A stretch of DNA of 64,000 nucleotides from positions 1 to 64,000 of the forward strand of contig NZ_AQPN01000002.1 in NCBI RefSeq assembly GCF_000403135.1, read 5' to 3'. The first letter of the stretch is position 1. Every line of letters starts with the position of its first letter. The DNA comes from Arcticibacter svalbardensis MN12-7 (GTDB lineage Bacteria; Bacteroidota; Bacteroidia; Sphingobacteriales; Sphingobacteriaceae). Made by a program: the position numbers and the translations under genes. Under the pieces are notes generated by a model, which searched no databases, had not been told where the DNA came from, and saw nothing but the letters and a program-made list of their open reading frames with translations. Shown piece after piece: positions 37,882 to 47,280 of the stretch.

Positions 37882-38718
37882 ATGAAATTTAGATCATTAA
37901 TATTAACCGCAATACTTTTCATGATCACCATGGCTAGCAACGCGCAATCACTCACTGTAGGAACCTTCAATATCCGCTATGACAATGCAGGCGACACAGG
38001 CAACTTATGGGTAAACCGTGCCCCTGTAGTGGCCAACTTAATCCGCTTTCACGACTTTGATGTACTGGGAATCCAGGAAGGATTAATAAACCAGATTGAC
38101 GACATCAGTGCTGCCCTGCCTGAATATGCACGATATGGCCTTGGTCGCGATGACGGTAAAGATGCAGGAGAGCATTCCGCTATTTATTATAAGAAAGATA
38201 AATTCAAACTGCTAAAAAAAGGGGACTTCTGGTTGTCTGAAACACCTGATGTACCCGGAAAAGGTTGGGATGCTACTTGCTGCAACCGCATCTGTACCTG
38301 GGTTTACCTGCAGGACATCCAAAGTAAAAAGTCGTTCTACATGTTCAATGTACACTTTGATCATCAGGGTGTGATAGCCCGTAAGGAAAGCGCAAAACTG
38401 ATCCTGAAAAAGATTAAAGAAATAGCGAAGAATGAACCGGTCTTGTTTACAGGTGACCTGAACGGCGACCGTAGCAGCGATTGGTATCTAACTCTGGCCA
38501 ACTCTGGTATTTTGCAGGATGTACATGGCAAAGTAAAGTATCCTTATGAAAACAACTCATCAATGAATGCATTCAGAACTCCGCGTGGAATGGCTGTTAT
38601 TGATCATATATTCATGACTAAACAGTTTACTGCAAAGAAATGGGGCATTCTTACGGATACCTATTATGGTAAATTCCCATCAGACCATTTTCCTATAAAG
38701 GCAGTAGTGGAGTTATAG
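37882..38718 (+). CDS. Secreted endonuclease/exonuclease/phosphatase family enzyme
   Basis: 278 residues. Signal peptide MKFRSLILTAILFMITMASNAQ. EEP fold motifs: VGTFNIRYDN, DVLGIQEGL (metal Glu), FNVHFDHQG, FTGDLNGDRSSDWY (catalytic Asp/Asn), VIDHIFM and SDHFPIKA (catalytic His). The family cleaves phosphodiester or phosphomonoester bonds (nucleic acids, sphingomyelin, inositol phosphates). Placed 47 bp after susD, in an operon with a Pho-like promoter. The presumed role is to release phosphate from the SusCD ligand; the actual substrate is unknown. Confidence 0.92.
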   Translation: MKFRSLILTAILFMITMASNAQSLTVGTFNIRYDNAGDTGNLWVNRAPVVANLIRFHDFDVLGIQEGLINQIDDISAALPEYARYGLGRDDGKDAGEHSAIYYKKDKFKLLKKGDFWLSETPDVPGKGWDATCCNRICTWVYLQDIQSKKSFYMFNVHFDHQGVIARKESAKLILKKIKEIAKNEPVLFTGDLNGDRSSDWYLTLANSGILQDVHGKVKYPYENNSSMNAFRTPRGMAVIDHIFMTKQFTAKKWGILTDTYYGKFPSDHFPIKAVVEL

Positions 38719-38740
38719 GAGGTTTTACGGCATATGATAA

Positions 38741-38779
38741 AAAACAAGTCTGATTCATTTATATCAGGCTTGTTTTAAT
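38741..38779 (+). terminator. Terminator of the SusCD operon
   Basis: Stem AAAACAAGTCTGAT / ATCAGGCTTGTTTT with one G.T pair and a short loop, followed by TTTTAA. It starts about 22 bp after the last stop. Confidence 0.85.
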
Positions 38780-38876
38780 AGAAGTAATTATTTTTAAATA
38801 CTCCTTGTCAAGTTGTCAAGATTAAATTATCTTTATATAGGATAATTTAAAACTAATCACAAATAGTTCAATACCC

Positions 38877-39110
38877 ATGAAAACAATGACAGTTGGGGAA
38901 TTTAAAGCACGTTTCGCTGAGGTACTTGAGGAAGTAAAAGCAGGGGTAGGCTTTGCTGTTACATATGGAAGGAAAAAAGAAGTTGTTGGCTATTTTGTTC
39001 CAGAAATACACATTAATAAACCAAAGCGTAAATTAGGTATTATGGAGGGCAAAGCGAAAGTAGTCTTCAAGAAAGATTTCAAAATGACGGAGGAGGAACT
39101 TTTGGGATGA
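38877..39110 (+). CDS. Antitoxin, Phd/YefM family
   Basis: 77 residues. N-terminal DNA-binding Phd fold: MTVGEFKARFAEVLEEVKAGVGFAVTYGRKKEVVGYFVP. The C-terminal tail (KVVFKKDFKMTEEELLG) would neutralise the toxin. Its stop overlaps the toxin ATG by 4 bp (ATGA), the usual antitoxin-toxin coupling. Confidence 0.88.
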   Translation: MKTMTVGEFKARFAEVLEEVKAGVGFAVTYGRKKEVVGYFVPEIHINKPKRKLGIMEGKAKVVFKKDFKMTEEELLG

Positions 39111-39505
39111 GTTTTCTTCTCGACTCGCACACTTTATTATGGGCAATTTTAGACCAGAAAAAACTGTCACCAAAAGTTATTAAAATACTTGAAGATTCAA
39201 ATAATGAAATTTTTGTTAGTGCTGTCTCATTCTGCGAAATTTCTTTAAAGTATTCTTTGGGAAAACTGGATTTGAGCGATATATTGCCGGAGCAACTTCC
39301 AAAGTTTTCTGAAGATACTGGGTTTAGTTTTTTACCGCTCCTACCGATTGAATCTGCAAGCTATCACAATCTTCATGCAACTTGGCATCGTGACCCCTTT
39401 GATAGAATGCTTATTTGGCAAGCCATTAAAAACAATCTAACTCTACTAAGTAAAGACAAAAACATTGCTCTGTATAAATCAATAGGCTTAAAATTGATTT
39501 GGTAG
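39107..39505 (+). CDS. PIN-domain toxin, VapC-like
   Basis: 132 residues. PIN ribonuclease: FLLDSHTLLWAI (Asp1), SAVSFCEISLKYSLGKL (acidic motif 2), HRDPFDRMLIWQAI (Asp motif 3) and LLSKDKNIALYKSIGLKLIW. The DxHxxLW pattern belongs to the PIN group that usually pairs with Phd-type antitoxins. The acidic residues are intact, so the toxin is probably active. Confidence 0.9.
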   Translation: MSFLLDSHTLLWAILDQKKLSPKVIKILEDSNNEIFVSAVSFCEISLKYSLGKLDLSDILPEQLPKFSEDTGFSFLPLLPIESASYHNLHATWHRDPFDRMLIWQAIKNNLTLLSKDKNIALYKSIGLKLIW

Positions 39506-39628
39506 ATTAACCTCCATTAACTTAACCAACTAAATATATTGGATATGCTCTTCAAAACTTGGACGCTATAATATAAAACGTACCAGAGAAAAGCAATGAA
39601 CCCAATTGATTAACCGGGTTCATGGGTA

Positions 39629-40030
39629 CTATTTTTTTGGTAAAACCTGAGCAGATGATTCTTGCTTAGTCAACTTTAACTCATAAGATTTAAGATCATA
39701 TTTCATCATTGATCCTGTTGCTGCATCAATGATAAAACCTGGCCAGAAAAATACATTAATAACACTTACTGCATCAAATGCTGTTTCAGGTCTGAAAGAT
39801 CGGGTATCAAATCCATCCTTTTTAAGCACGACGGTCTGACCGGAAAATCCCTTTTTTAAACTGAGATCCAAAGGAGTAATTCCTCTTTAGATTCCGTCAA
39901 CTTCTACGGTTGCTCCTGGGGGATTACTTACTACTCGTATAGATTCTCTGGATCCTTTAAAAACAGTACAACAGCTTGATGTTGAAAATGCGACACCTGC
40001 TATTACTGCGAATTGTAAAATTTTATTCAT
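39629..40030 (-). pseudogene. PEGA-domain lipoprotein with in-frame stop
   Basis: From the ATG at 40030: signal peptide with lipobox FSTSSC, then VSNPPGATVEVDGI, a TAA stop, and in the same frame RGITPLDLSLKKGFSGQTVVLKKDGFDTRSF: a PEGA domain (VxSxPxGAxVxVDGxxxGxTP). The remainder (NVFFWPGFIIDAATGSMMKYD) ends normally at 39629. The single internal stop at about 39885 is the only defect, so recent decay, a sequencing error, or a live variant are all possible. Confidence 0.8.
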
Positions 40031-40521
40031 GATAAGGTATTAATATTTGGCGCAAAATAGCTATAATTCATTTAATCTTAAATTAATAAATTTATTATTT
40101 ATTAACAACATGCTCCTTTGCTAGTAAAGGCTACTTTCGATAGTATAATTTATATGGTTGTCAGCAACGCATGTTTAGACCTTCATTCGAAAAATCTAAA
40201 TCTGAATTAGAAATACTTCAAAATTGCTTGCGGACAATCAATTAATAATTCCATATAGAATGGAATATGAGTCCCCTATAAGTCCAGGTTTAACTAAATA
40301 AAGTCGGACTTACATCTGTTTTATATAGGTATATTTTTGCTTTTAATTATTTGAATATATCCATTTACCCTAAATTTTCCTGATTTACAATTTTGGTTAA
40401 AGGAGATTAAAATGCAAATTATAGAAGATTAATACCATATTCTAGAAGATTTGAGAAGATTTCGTATCACTTTCGTTCTTAAAAATCTTTAGCGGTTACT
40501 TTACTGAAAATCATAAACAAT
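40031..40521. other. AT-rich intergenic region with small inverted repeats
   Basis: 490 bp, closed in all frames. Two short inverted repeats are visible: ATTCCAT/ATGGAAT around 40248-40266 and TAAGTCC/GGACTTA around 40279-40312. It contains the promoter of the 321-residue gene. Confidence 0.5.
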
Positions 40522-41487
40522 ATGGCAACTATAGATAATAAAGGAATGGTACACGGAACCGCAGGTTCAGTCATTTACCGTGCGTACCGGGGAAAGAACA
40601 TCATTCAGGGCAAATCAAAGGCATTTAAGCAAACCGAAAAAACTAAAAGAAGTGCTACAGAGTTTGGACTTTCGAGTTCTGCAGCAGCAGTTATCCGTGC
40701 AGCATTTGAACCGGCTTATTTTTTCAAAGATGGAACAGCAGCATATAGAAGCACTCAACTGGTGTACCGGTCGATCTTGAACAATGTAAGCGGAGAAAAA
40801 GGAAAACGGGATTTGCATGATGGAGACCTTTCCTTTTTAAAAGGATTTGACTTCAATGCCAACAGTAAATTGCATGAAGTACTGCAGATAAACCATGAAG
40901 TTAGTAAAAGCGCAGAAGGTGTGGTGAGTGTTACATTAGGCTCCTTGAACACCAAAACAGAAATTAAAAGACCTAAAAATGCAAGCGGAGCCTATATGAA
41001 ACACCGCATAAGGCTAATGTTAGTTGCTTTTAACTTCAGGGAGGAGTACTATGAAAATCTGGGCGTAAAAGATATCGACATGGAAGGGTATCAAAACATA
41101 GAGGGACAAGTGATCACCTTTACAGAAGCAGTTCCAGAAGATTGCCTGGCTATAGTAAGCATGTCGCTAATACTCTACTCTCCTATCTGTCAAACCAATG
41201 AAAGCATTTTATTGAATAGCACAACGTTCAGTCCCTGTGCCATTATCGGAACATTTCAATCCGAAAAGCCATCTGATTATCCTACAAAAGAAGTTGACAC
41301 ACAACTATCCGACTATCCCGGCAGAGAAGAAAAGATCAAGGTCATGTTTTATAAAGGCAACATCATGATGTTAGGCCTACATAGTAATATAAATAAGCAG
41401 GCCATTTCAGCAATCAAAAAGACTGAAGCAAAAGATGTAACACAGTATACAATTCAAAAAGGGCGGGTTCCATTTAATAAGAAATAA
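40522..41487 (+). CDS. Hypothetical protein of unknown family, 321 residues
   Basis: No signal peptide or membrane segment. The N-terminus (GMVHGTAGSVIYRAYRGKNIIQGKSKAFKQTEKTKRSATEFGLSSSAAAVIR) has the small-residue and basic pattern seen in the Bacteroidota DUF6266-like group, whose members start with a conserved Gly-rich, Arg/Lys-rich region. The central part is beta-rich and the last 80 residues contain SDYP-type repeats (PSDYPTKEVDTQLSDYPGREE). I cannot assign function; it is flanked by a broken lipoprotein and tmk. Confidence 0.75.
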   Translation: MATIDNKGMVHGTAGSVIYRAYRGKNIIQGKSKAFKQTEKTKRSATEFGLSSSAAAVIRAAFEPAYFFKDGTAAYRSTQLVYRSILNNVSGEKGKRDLHDGDLSFLKGFDFNANSKLHEVLQINHEVSKSAEGVVSVTLGSLNTKTEIKRPKNASGAYMKHRIRLMLVAFNFREEYYENLGVKDIDMEGYQNIEGQVITFTEAVPEDCLAIVSMSLILYSPICQTNESILLNSTTFSPCAIIGTFQSEKPSDYPTKEVDTQLSDYPGREEKIKVMFYKGNIMMLGLHSNINKQAISAIKKTEAKDVTQYTIQKGRVPFNKK

Positions 41488-41670
41488 AATTAATTCCTTA
41501 CAGTTGGTATGAGCGAATCAATATTATTGTCACTATTCATTGAAAAAGAATACGCTTATTAAAAACTTATATTCCATTGATGGGAACCCTAAGCTATTTT
41601 AATCCTATTTTTGCTCCGCCTGTTTCTTACAAAAATTGGCTTGATCATTAATTGTACAATTATTTATCGA

Positions 41671-42291
41671 ATGAAAAAGAACTTATTTATCGCCTTCGAG
41701 GGCATTGATGGAAGTGGCAAAAGCACCCAGGTAAAACTGTTGACAGATCGCCTGATAAAGGAAGGTACAAAAGTTTATAACACATTTGAACCTACAAAAA
41801 GCCCTATTGGTTCCATCATTAGAGATATTTTCACACACAAAATCGAAGCAGATCACCGTACCATTGCAGGTTTATTTGTTGCGGACCGGTTAGATCATTT
41901 ACTCAACAAAACGGACGGAATTTTAAAAAAGCTGGATGAAGGTTATACCGTCATAACAGACAGGTACTACTTTTCTTCTTATGCATATCATAGCGTCCAC
42001 ATGGATCTGAATTGGGTGATAGAAGCGAATGCATTAAGTGCCGGTCTTTTAAGGCCTGATCTGAACATTTACATAGATATTGACCCGGAACTGAGCATGG
42101 ACAGGCTTAATAAAGGCCGAAGTATTATTGAACTTTATGAAACCACTGATAATCTTCAGCAGGTTAGAAATAAATACCTGGAAGTAATTGCGGTATTAAA
42201 GGAAGAAGAGAAGGTTTTAGTAATAGATGGAAATGCTTCACAGGAGGCAGTTGCTGCTAAGATTTGGGAAGGTATTTCTGCGCAATTTTAG
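41671..42291 (+). CDS. tmk: Thymidylate kinase
   Basis: 206 residues from MKKNLFIAFEG (41671). Phosphorylates dTMP to dTDP. P-loop FEGIDGSGKSTQ, then VADRLDHL, and TDRYYFSSYAYHS (DRY/H motif), DLNIYIDIDPELSMDRLNKGR (lid). Usual length. An upstream ATG at 41611 would add 20 residues that do not belong to the family. It is the only nucleotide-metabolism gene nearby. Confidence 0.93.
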   Translation: MKKNLFIAFEGIDGSGKSTQVKLLTDRLIKEGTKVYNTFEPTKSPIGSIIRDIFTHKIEADHRTIAGLFVADRLDHLLNKTDGILKKLDEGYTVITDRYYFSSYAYHSVHMDLNWVIEANALSAGLLRPDLNIYIDIDPELSMDRLNKGRSIIELYETTDNLQQVRNKYLEVIAVLKEEEKVLVIDGNASQEAVAAKIWEGISAQF

Positions 42292-42309
42292 CTCCATCAA
42301 TCTTTTTAT

Positions 42310-43170
42310 TTATTGGTGTCCCTGTTCTTGATCCGTATCAGTCACATATTTACCGTATTTAGGTTTGGCTAATTTATCGAATCCATAGGCTAAAATTTCC
42401 AGTCCTGCTCTTAACTCTTCTCCTTCCATAAACTGCCCATGGCCAGATATGACGAGTTCAGGTTGAAGGGAGGCCAGCTCTTTAACTGTTTCCGCTGCTG
42501 CTTGCCAGTCAGTGGTCAAATATCTGGGGGGACCGTTTACTTCCTCTTTTTGTATCAGCACTTTATAAAGCGAATCCTGCCTAACGGTGATAAATGCATC
42601 AGCAGAAAGAAGGATCTTGTCCCGCTCACGAAAGAATGCGACTTGTCCGGGTGAATGACCTGGTGCTGCAATCCATCTCCATTCGGGTAATCCGGGAACA
42701 CTTCCATTGTGAGGTAAGGGAAGCAACACCTCTCCAATATCGACTGGTTCGTGTGGATAGATAGACGAGATCTTAGCCAATAAACCTCCTTCAACAGAAG
42801 GATCAGGATCTGGATAGCTTTTTTTACCAGTTAGATAAGGAAATTCAAGTAAATGAGCATAAACCGGTACATCCCATGCTTCTAACAAATCAACGATGCC
42901 TCCCACATGATCGAAATGTCCATGAGTTAGAAAAATCGCTTTCGGTTTGCTGCCTTTTCCGAAGCGTTCCTCTGTTATAAACATAATTTCCTTGCCACTG
43001 TATGGCATTCCTGTATCTACTAAAAACCAGTCTTCACCTTCCGGATCGCCAATCATAACAATATTGACAATCTGATTGGTATAATAGTAGATATCATCCC
43101 TTACTTCCTTACCTGAACCACTTGATACAGAGGTCATAGGAATAAATTTAATATCGTCACTCAGTTTCAT
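42310..43170 (-). CDS. MBL-fold metallo-hydrolase
   Basis: 286 residues. Zinc-binding motif THGHFDHVGG (HxHxDH variant with HxHFDH), GHSPGQVAF, LLSADAFI and VISGHGQFM. This is the canonical order of metallo-beta-lactamase fold hydrolases. No signal peptide. No substrate can be inferred; it converges with tmk and is preceded by a long AT-rich gap. Confidence 0.9.
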   Translation of the reverse strand: MKLSDDIKFIPMTSVSSGSGKEVRDDIYYYTNQIVNIVMIGDPEGEDWFLVDTGMPYSGKEIMFITEERFGKGSKPKAIFLTHGHFDHVGGIVDLLEAWDVPVYAHLLEFPYLTGKKSYPDPDPSVEGGLLAKISSIYPHEPVDIGEVLLPLPHNGSVPGLPEWRWIAAPGHSPGQVAFFRERDKILLSADAFITVRQDSLYKVLIQKEEVNGPPRYLTTDWQAAAETVKELASLQPELVISGHGQFMEGEELRAGLEILAYGFDKLAKPKYGKYVTDTDQEQGHQ

Positions 43171-43469
43171 AACTTGTATCTAGATAATAGCACAACACAA
43201 GATAGTTACCTTTGATGACAACCAAATACACGTATTTGAATTATCAGTACTTATACTTCCATCTGGGTAAAAACACTTCCTTTTTGGATTTTATACTCAA
43301 CTCTAATCGTATAAATAAAACATCAGTTTATTTAAACTCTGCTTGCATACCGTAATTTTGATACGAATTAGAAATTTGGCAGCAAATTTGTAACAAATAA
43401 CTAATATATATATTATCAGCAAGATATTTCGACACCGGTATTGGTCAGATAAATTAAAACCTCCCGATT
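43171..43469. other. AT-rich intergenic region
   Basis: No gene seen. Presumably holds the promoter of the MBL hydrolase and of any transcript to the right. Confidence 0.4.
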
Positions 43470-43595
43470 ATGGAACAATTATTATGTAAATTAATTCACT
43501 TTCACCATTTCTTGAAGATTAAAGAGAAAGAAAAATCATTTTATAATGTATTATTCCAGATTAACAAATCCAAGAACAAGGTATATAAATCCTGA
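43470..43595 (+). CDS. Possible 41-residue ORF
   Basis: ATG at 43470, TGA at 43593. Basic, Lys-rich (LLCKLIHFHHFLKIKEKEKSFYNVLF). No family recognised. It is short and AT-rich, so could be a chance ORF. Confidence 0.25.
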   Translation: MEQLLCKLIHFHHFLKIKEKEKSFYNVLFQINKSKNKVYKS

Positions 43596-43603
43596 TTCGC
43601 TGA

Positions 43604-44449
43604 TTAACAACATCCGGTTCCAGGTTTACAGCAAGACTCTTGTGATGGTTTTTCTGCAAAAACACTGATACTGAAGATTCCCGTTTCACCGGACCTAAAG
43701 GATTTAATTTCAACAGGACTTAAATAATGAGCAAGAATATCATCAGGGATAATTACCGGTTTTTGTTTTTGAATCTGGATATTGACAAATCCGTTTGACT
43801 GGATAAGCTCCATATAGCTACCTTTTTGAATAGCTCCGGAAACACAGCCAGCATACATTTCGGCGGCATCTTTTAGCTTGTCGGGTAAATTACCTACTAA
43901 TACGACATCAGAAATACTGAAATGCCCTCCAGGTTTTAATACCCGATAGATCTCCTTAAATACGTTATTTTTATTGGGTACCAGGTTCAATACACAATTG
44001 CTGACAATGACATCTGCAGCATTGGCGGTAACAGGCATGTTTTCAATATCCCCTTGTCTGAATTCAACGTTATTAAAACCAAGCTTTTCAGCATTAATCC
44101 GGGCTTTACTGATCATAGCTTCTGTAAAATCTATACCGATCACTTTGCCTTTTTCACCAACCTCTGCTCTTGCAATAAAACAATCGTTTCCGGCACCTGA
44201 TCCCAGATCAATAACGGTATCTCCGGTTTTAAACAGGGCGAATTGGGTAGGAAGACCACACCCAAGACCTAAATCTGCATCTGCATTGTAACCTTCCAGA
44301 TTAGTGTAATCATCATTCATAATATTATACACTTCAGTACTGCATCCACCTGATCCACAACATGAAGTTTCATTTATTGATTTGTCCTGCAAAGCTATTT
44401 CGCTGTACTTTTGCCTTACCAATTCTTTTATTTCTTCGTCAGTTTTCAT
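43604..44449 (-). CDS. arsM: Arsenite S-adenosylmethionine methyltransferase
   Basis: 281 residues. SAM site VIDLGSGAGNDCFIAR, then the ArsM-specific SNCVLNLVPNK and EMYAGCVSGA, which carry two of the conserved arsenic-binding cysteines; GYNADADLGLGCGLPT supplies another. The N-terminus has SCCGSGGC and the C-terminus SCCKPGTGCC, extra Cys clusters. Methylates As(III) for detoxification. Not linked here to other ars genes. An AT-rich inverted repeat upstream could be an ArsR-type operator. Confidence 0.93.
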   Translation of the reverse strand: MKTDEEIKELVRQKYSEIALQDKSINETSCCGSGGCSTEVYNIMNDDYTNLEGYNADADLGLGCGLPTQFALFKTGDTVIDLGSGAGNDCFIARAEVGEKGKVIGIDFTEAMISKARINAEKLGFNNVEFRQGDIENMPVTANAADVIVSNCVLNLVPNKNNVFKEIYRVLKPGGHFSISDVVLVGNLPDKLKDAAEMYAGCVSGAIQKGSYMELIQSNGFVNIQIQKQKPVIIPDDILAHYLSPVEIKSFRSGETGIFSISVFAEKPSQESCCKPGTGCC

Positions 44450-44490
44450 GATTATTTTTATAAAAATTCAATTGCCTTTATATGTTTAAT

Positions 44491-44510
44491 ATATAAATCA
44501 ATATTTATAT
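44491..44510. promoter_or_regulatory. AT-rich inverted repeat upstream of arsM
   Basis: ATATAAAT (44491-44498), four bases, ATTTATAT (44503-44510): 8-bp arms, 42 bp upstream of the arsM ATG. Size and place fit an ArsR-family operator, but composition makes chance plausible. Confidence 0.35.
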
Positions 44511-44611
44511 TGTAATATTACGATTAATTTAAACAAGCCACAAATTATTTATTTAAAATCTTAATGTCTCCAGGTTAGAAATAGTTATTGAATAGCGTCG
44601 CTCTTATGTTT

Positions 44612-46492
44612 TCAGGAAGTACTATAATGGTACCATTTCTGTAATTTTTCCTTGAGTTCAACCAAATTGATTGGCTTTCCTATCAAATCATTCATTCCAG
44701 AACTTACGTATTCTTTTTGATCTCCAGCCGAGATATTGGCGGTTAATGCGATGATGACGGGTTGTTTTTCGCTCGAATCCCTGATTACTTTGGTTGCTTC
44801 CAGTCCGTCCATAACGGGCATCTGGATATCCATAAAGATCAAGTCGTATTGTTTTTTATTTATTGATACTAATGCTTCTTTACCGTTATCAGCAAGGTCT
44901 GGCAGGTAACCTAAGTTTCTTAAAATATGGGATATCACATATTGATTCACCTTGTTATCTTCAACAATAAGAATTTGTAAAGGATATTCATCTACAAAGC
45001 TTAGATTTAACTTTTTCTCTTTATTCCGGATCTCCAGGTCTGGCTCGATCTTTTTACTCCTGCTGGTTTCAATTATGAAGGAAAACGTAGATCCCTTTCC
45101 CACCTCACTTTCAACCATCATTTGTCCATTCATTAAAAGAACCAGCTTTTCTGAAATGGCCAGTCCCAGCCCTGTACCACCATATTTCCGGGTAGTGGAA
45201 GAATCAAGTTGGTTAAAAGGCTTAAACAATCCATCAAGCATCTCCTTTCTGATCCCTATACCCGTATCATTTATATCAAAACGAAGTTTAATTTTATCCT
45301 TAGGATGATGATCTAACAAGGTCACTTGTAATGAAATATCGCCTTTAGGGGTAAACTTAATCGCATTGTTAATCAGATTTGTTAAGATCTGCTGTAGACG
45401 GAATTTATCTCCACAGATATCATCAGGAACACGCTCTGCTATATGACAAGAAATATTCAGTCTGGATTTTATTTCAGGTGTCCCGAAAATAGCGATCACA
45501 TCATTTATGGAAGTACTAAGGTTAAAATCAGCCTCTTCTAATACCATATTGCCCGATTCTATCTTGGAAAAATCAAGAATATCATTAATTACATGAAGTA
45601 GGCTTTCCCCACAACTGCTTATAACTTTGGTATATTCTCTTTGCTGATTGGTTAAATCAGTTTCTTTTAGTAAATCAGACATGCCGATTACTCCATTCAT
45701 TGGGGTGCGGATTTCATGACTCATGGTTGCCAAAAATATTCGCTTTGCCTGGTTGGCAGCTTCTGCTTCATGGCGTGCAAGATCTGCTTGTTGCCGCGCC
45801 TTTTCCAAGTCCTGATTAGCTTGCTGAAGTTGTTTATAGGATTGGTTGAGCTTTATTTCATTTTGTTTCCTTTGCTCAAAAATCGCAGACTCTTGGTTGA
45901 AATTATTTATTAAAACGGATTGGTTGACCTGCTTTTTTAAAGCAATCTGGAATTGGAAGGCCCATAATCCACAAATAAAAAAAATAACTGTAGTTAGAAT
46001 AATATGAAAGATGAACGTTTGCTGATCAAAATAATCAAGTTGAGTGAAATAGATCTGACTGAAACCAATGTCCTGAAGATAACTAAAAACACTATGATGC
46101 AGGAACACAAGAACAAACATAGGGATTTGCAACTTCCATTTTTGGTAAACGACAAGCAATGCACTTCCAATAAATGCAAAAAAGTGCATTTCAAACAAAC
46201 CATGCATCTGGTAAATAAATTGCGCCATGAAAACAGCAAGAATAACACTCAGTACATACTGGTATAAATTAGAATTTGGTAATATGATTTTTACAGAATA
46301 GTAAGCGGTAATACACAATGAACTGATGCCAATAGCAATGATCCAGGTATCGAAGTACGTGGCAAAAATCAATCCTCCTAGTACATAACCTATTAAAAAA
46401 TAATCGATCAACCGGTCTGCGCGTTTCCTTATTGCATTATTAAGCTCTTTTACGTAGGACTTAATTTCTTCATCCGTTAGCGTAGTTTCCAT
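44612..46492 (-). CDS. Hybrid sensor histidine kinase/response regulator
   Basis: 626 residues from METTLTDEE (46492), chosen because this ATG overlaps the upstream stop as TAATG. N-terminal region of about six membrane helices (residues 25-175), coiled coil to about 245, HisKA with phospho-His in [15 protein letters not shown] (about residue 259), HATPase (N box [17 protein letters not shown]1 [12 protein letters not shown]2 GTGLGLAIS), then REC with Asp in [14 protein letters not shown] (about 555). The input domain has no known sensor motif. Confidence 0.93.
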   Translation of the reverse strand: METTLTDEEIKSYVKELNNAIRKRADRLIDYFLIGYVLGGLIFATYFDTWIIAIGISSLCITAYYSVKIILPNSNLYQYVLSVILAVFMAQFIYQMHGLFEMHFFAFIGSALLVVYQKWKLQIPMFVLVFLHHSVFSYLQDIGFSQIYFTQLDYFDQQTFIFHIILTTVIFFICGLWAFQFQIALKKQVNQSVLINNFNQESAIFEQRKQNEIKLNQSYKQLQQANQDLEKARQQADLARHEAEAANQAKRIFLATMSHEIRTPMNGVIGMSDLLKETDLTNQQREYTKVISSCGESLLHVINDILDFSKIESGNMVLEEADFNLSTSINDVIAIFGTPEIKSRLNISCHIAERVPDDICGDKFRLQQILTNLINNAIKFTPKGDISLQVTLLDHHPKDKIKLRFDINDTGIGIRKEMLDGLFKPFNQLDSSTTRKYGGTGLGLAISEKLVLLMNGQMMVESEVGKGSTFSFIIETSRSKKIEPDLEIRNKEKKLNLSFVDEYPLQILIVEDNKVNQYVISHILRNLGYLPDLADNGKEALVSINKKQYDLIFMDIQMPVMDGLEATKVIRDSSEKQPVIIALTANISAGDQKEYVSSGMNDLIGKPINLVELKEKLQKWYHYSTS

Positions 46493-47088
46493 TATTGAGT
46501 ACAATTTGGTAAGCGGCAGCCATATGCTGTTAATGCAAACTGATTAAATACCAAATGTTTGTTATTTTGCAATAAACCCATTAGCGCTATTTTTGCATAC
46601 TCTGTTTTCTCATTTGTACAATAACGGCTCTGGTTATAATTGCCTCGATAATATAATTTATGGTTCTTATCTATAATTGCTGCTTGTGGCGTAGAGTAAA
46701 CTCCACATTGAAGAGCCATATCGGGATCAACGACAACCGGAACCTTTAAATCAAACTTCTTTTGTACTTCTTCAGGTGTATAGTATTTATCGGTTAATAA
46801 CACCACTACGAAATTTACTTTCCCTTCATACTGGCTGACCAGTGATTTAAAGTGCTTGATATTAAAACGGGAGCATGGGCAATCGGGATTGAAAAAATGA
46901 AGAAATAATGGTTTATTATTCTTGAAGGAAAGATTTTTATCGGGCATGATTTGTTTCCCGAAGGCTACATCACTGTAATTTTTAGGGACAGGGGTTGGTA
47001 ATGTGTATTGCCATTCATTGTACCAAAACAGGGCAAACACTCCAGATCCTAATAGAATCAGCCATATAAAAACGATTAATTTTCTCAT
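46492..47088 (-). CDS. Membrane-anchored thioredoxin-like protein (DUF6436-type)
   Basis: 198 residues from [22 protein letters not shown] (47088), an N-terminal anchor. Thioredoxin-like body: [31 protein letters not shown] with a CPC pair in the active-site position (DCPCS), [23 protein letters not shown] (cis-Pro region TPQA) and a C-terminal CRLPNC pair. Translation runs into the histidine kinase by TAATG overlap, which suggests functional linkage. The upstream ATG at 47118 is unlikely. Confidence 0.85.
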   Translation of the reverse strand: MRKLIVFIWLILLGSGVFALFWYNEWQYTLPTPVPKNYSDVAFGKQIMPDKNLSFKNNKPLFLHFFNPDCPCSRFNIKHFKSLVSQYEGKVNFVVVLLTDKYYTPEEVQKKFDLKVPVVVDPDMALQCGVYSTPQAAIIDKNHKLYYRGNYNQSRYCTNEKTEYAKIALMGLLQNNKHLVFNQFALTAYGCRLPNCTQ

Positions 47089-47280
47089 AAGTTCGAAGGG
47101 TATACGAAATTCAGACAACTAGGTTATACTAAATTAATCCGCCTCTTGATTAAAGAAGGGGGGATTATTTAATACATGAAGAGATTCTGACTCAGCGCTT
47201 TGCTCTAAAAACTCCTTACCCTTGTATAAATATAAAGAAATCTTATTTAATAACAGTTTTCTTTATAGCGTAGTGAATAG

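Noticed and set aside
40072-40100. TTAATCT-TAAA-TTAATAA repeat
   Set aside because: Matches the heptamer period but lies in very AT-rich DNA 430 bp from the next plus-strand gene with no -7 box.
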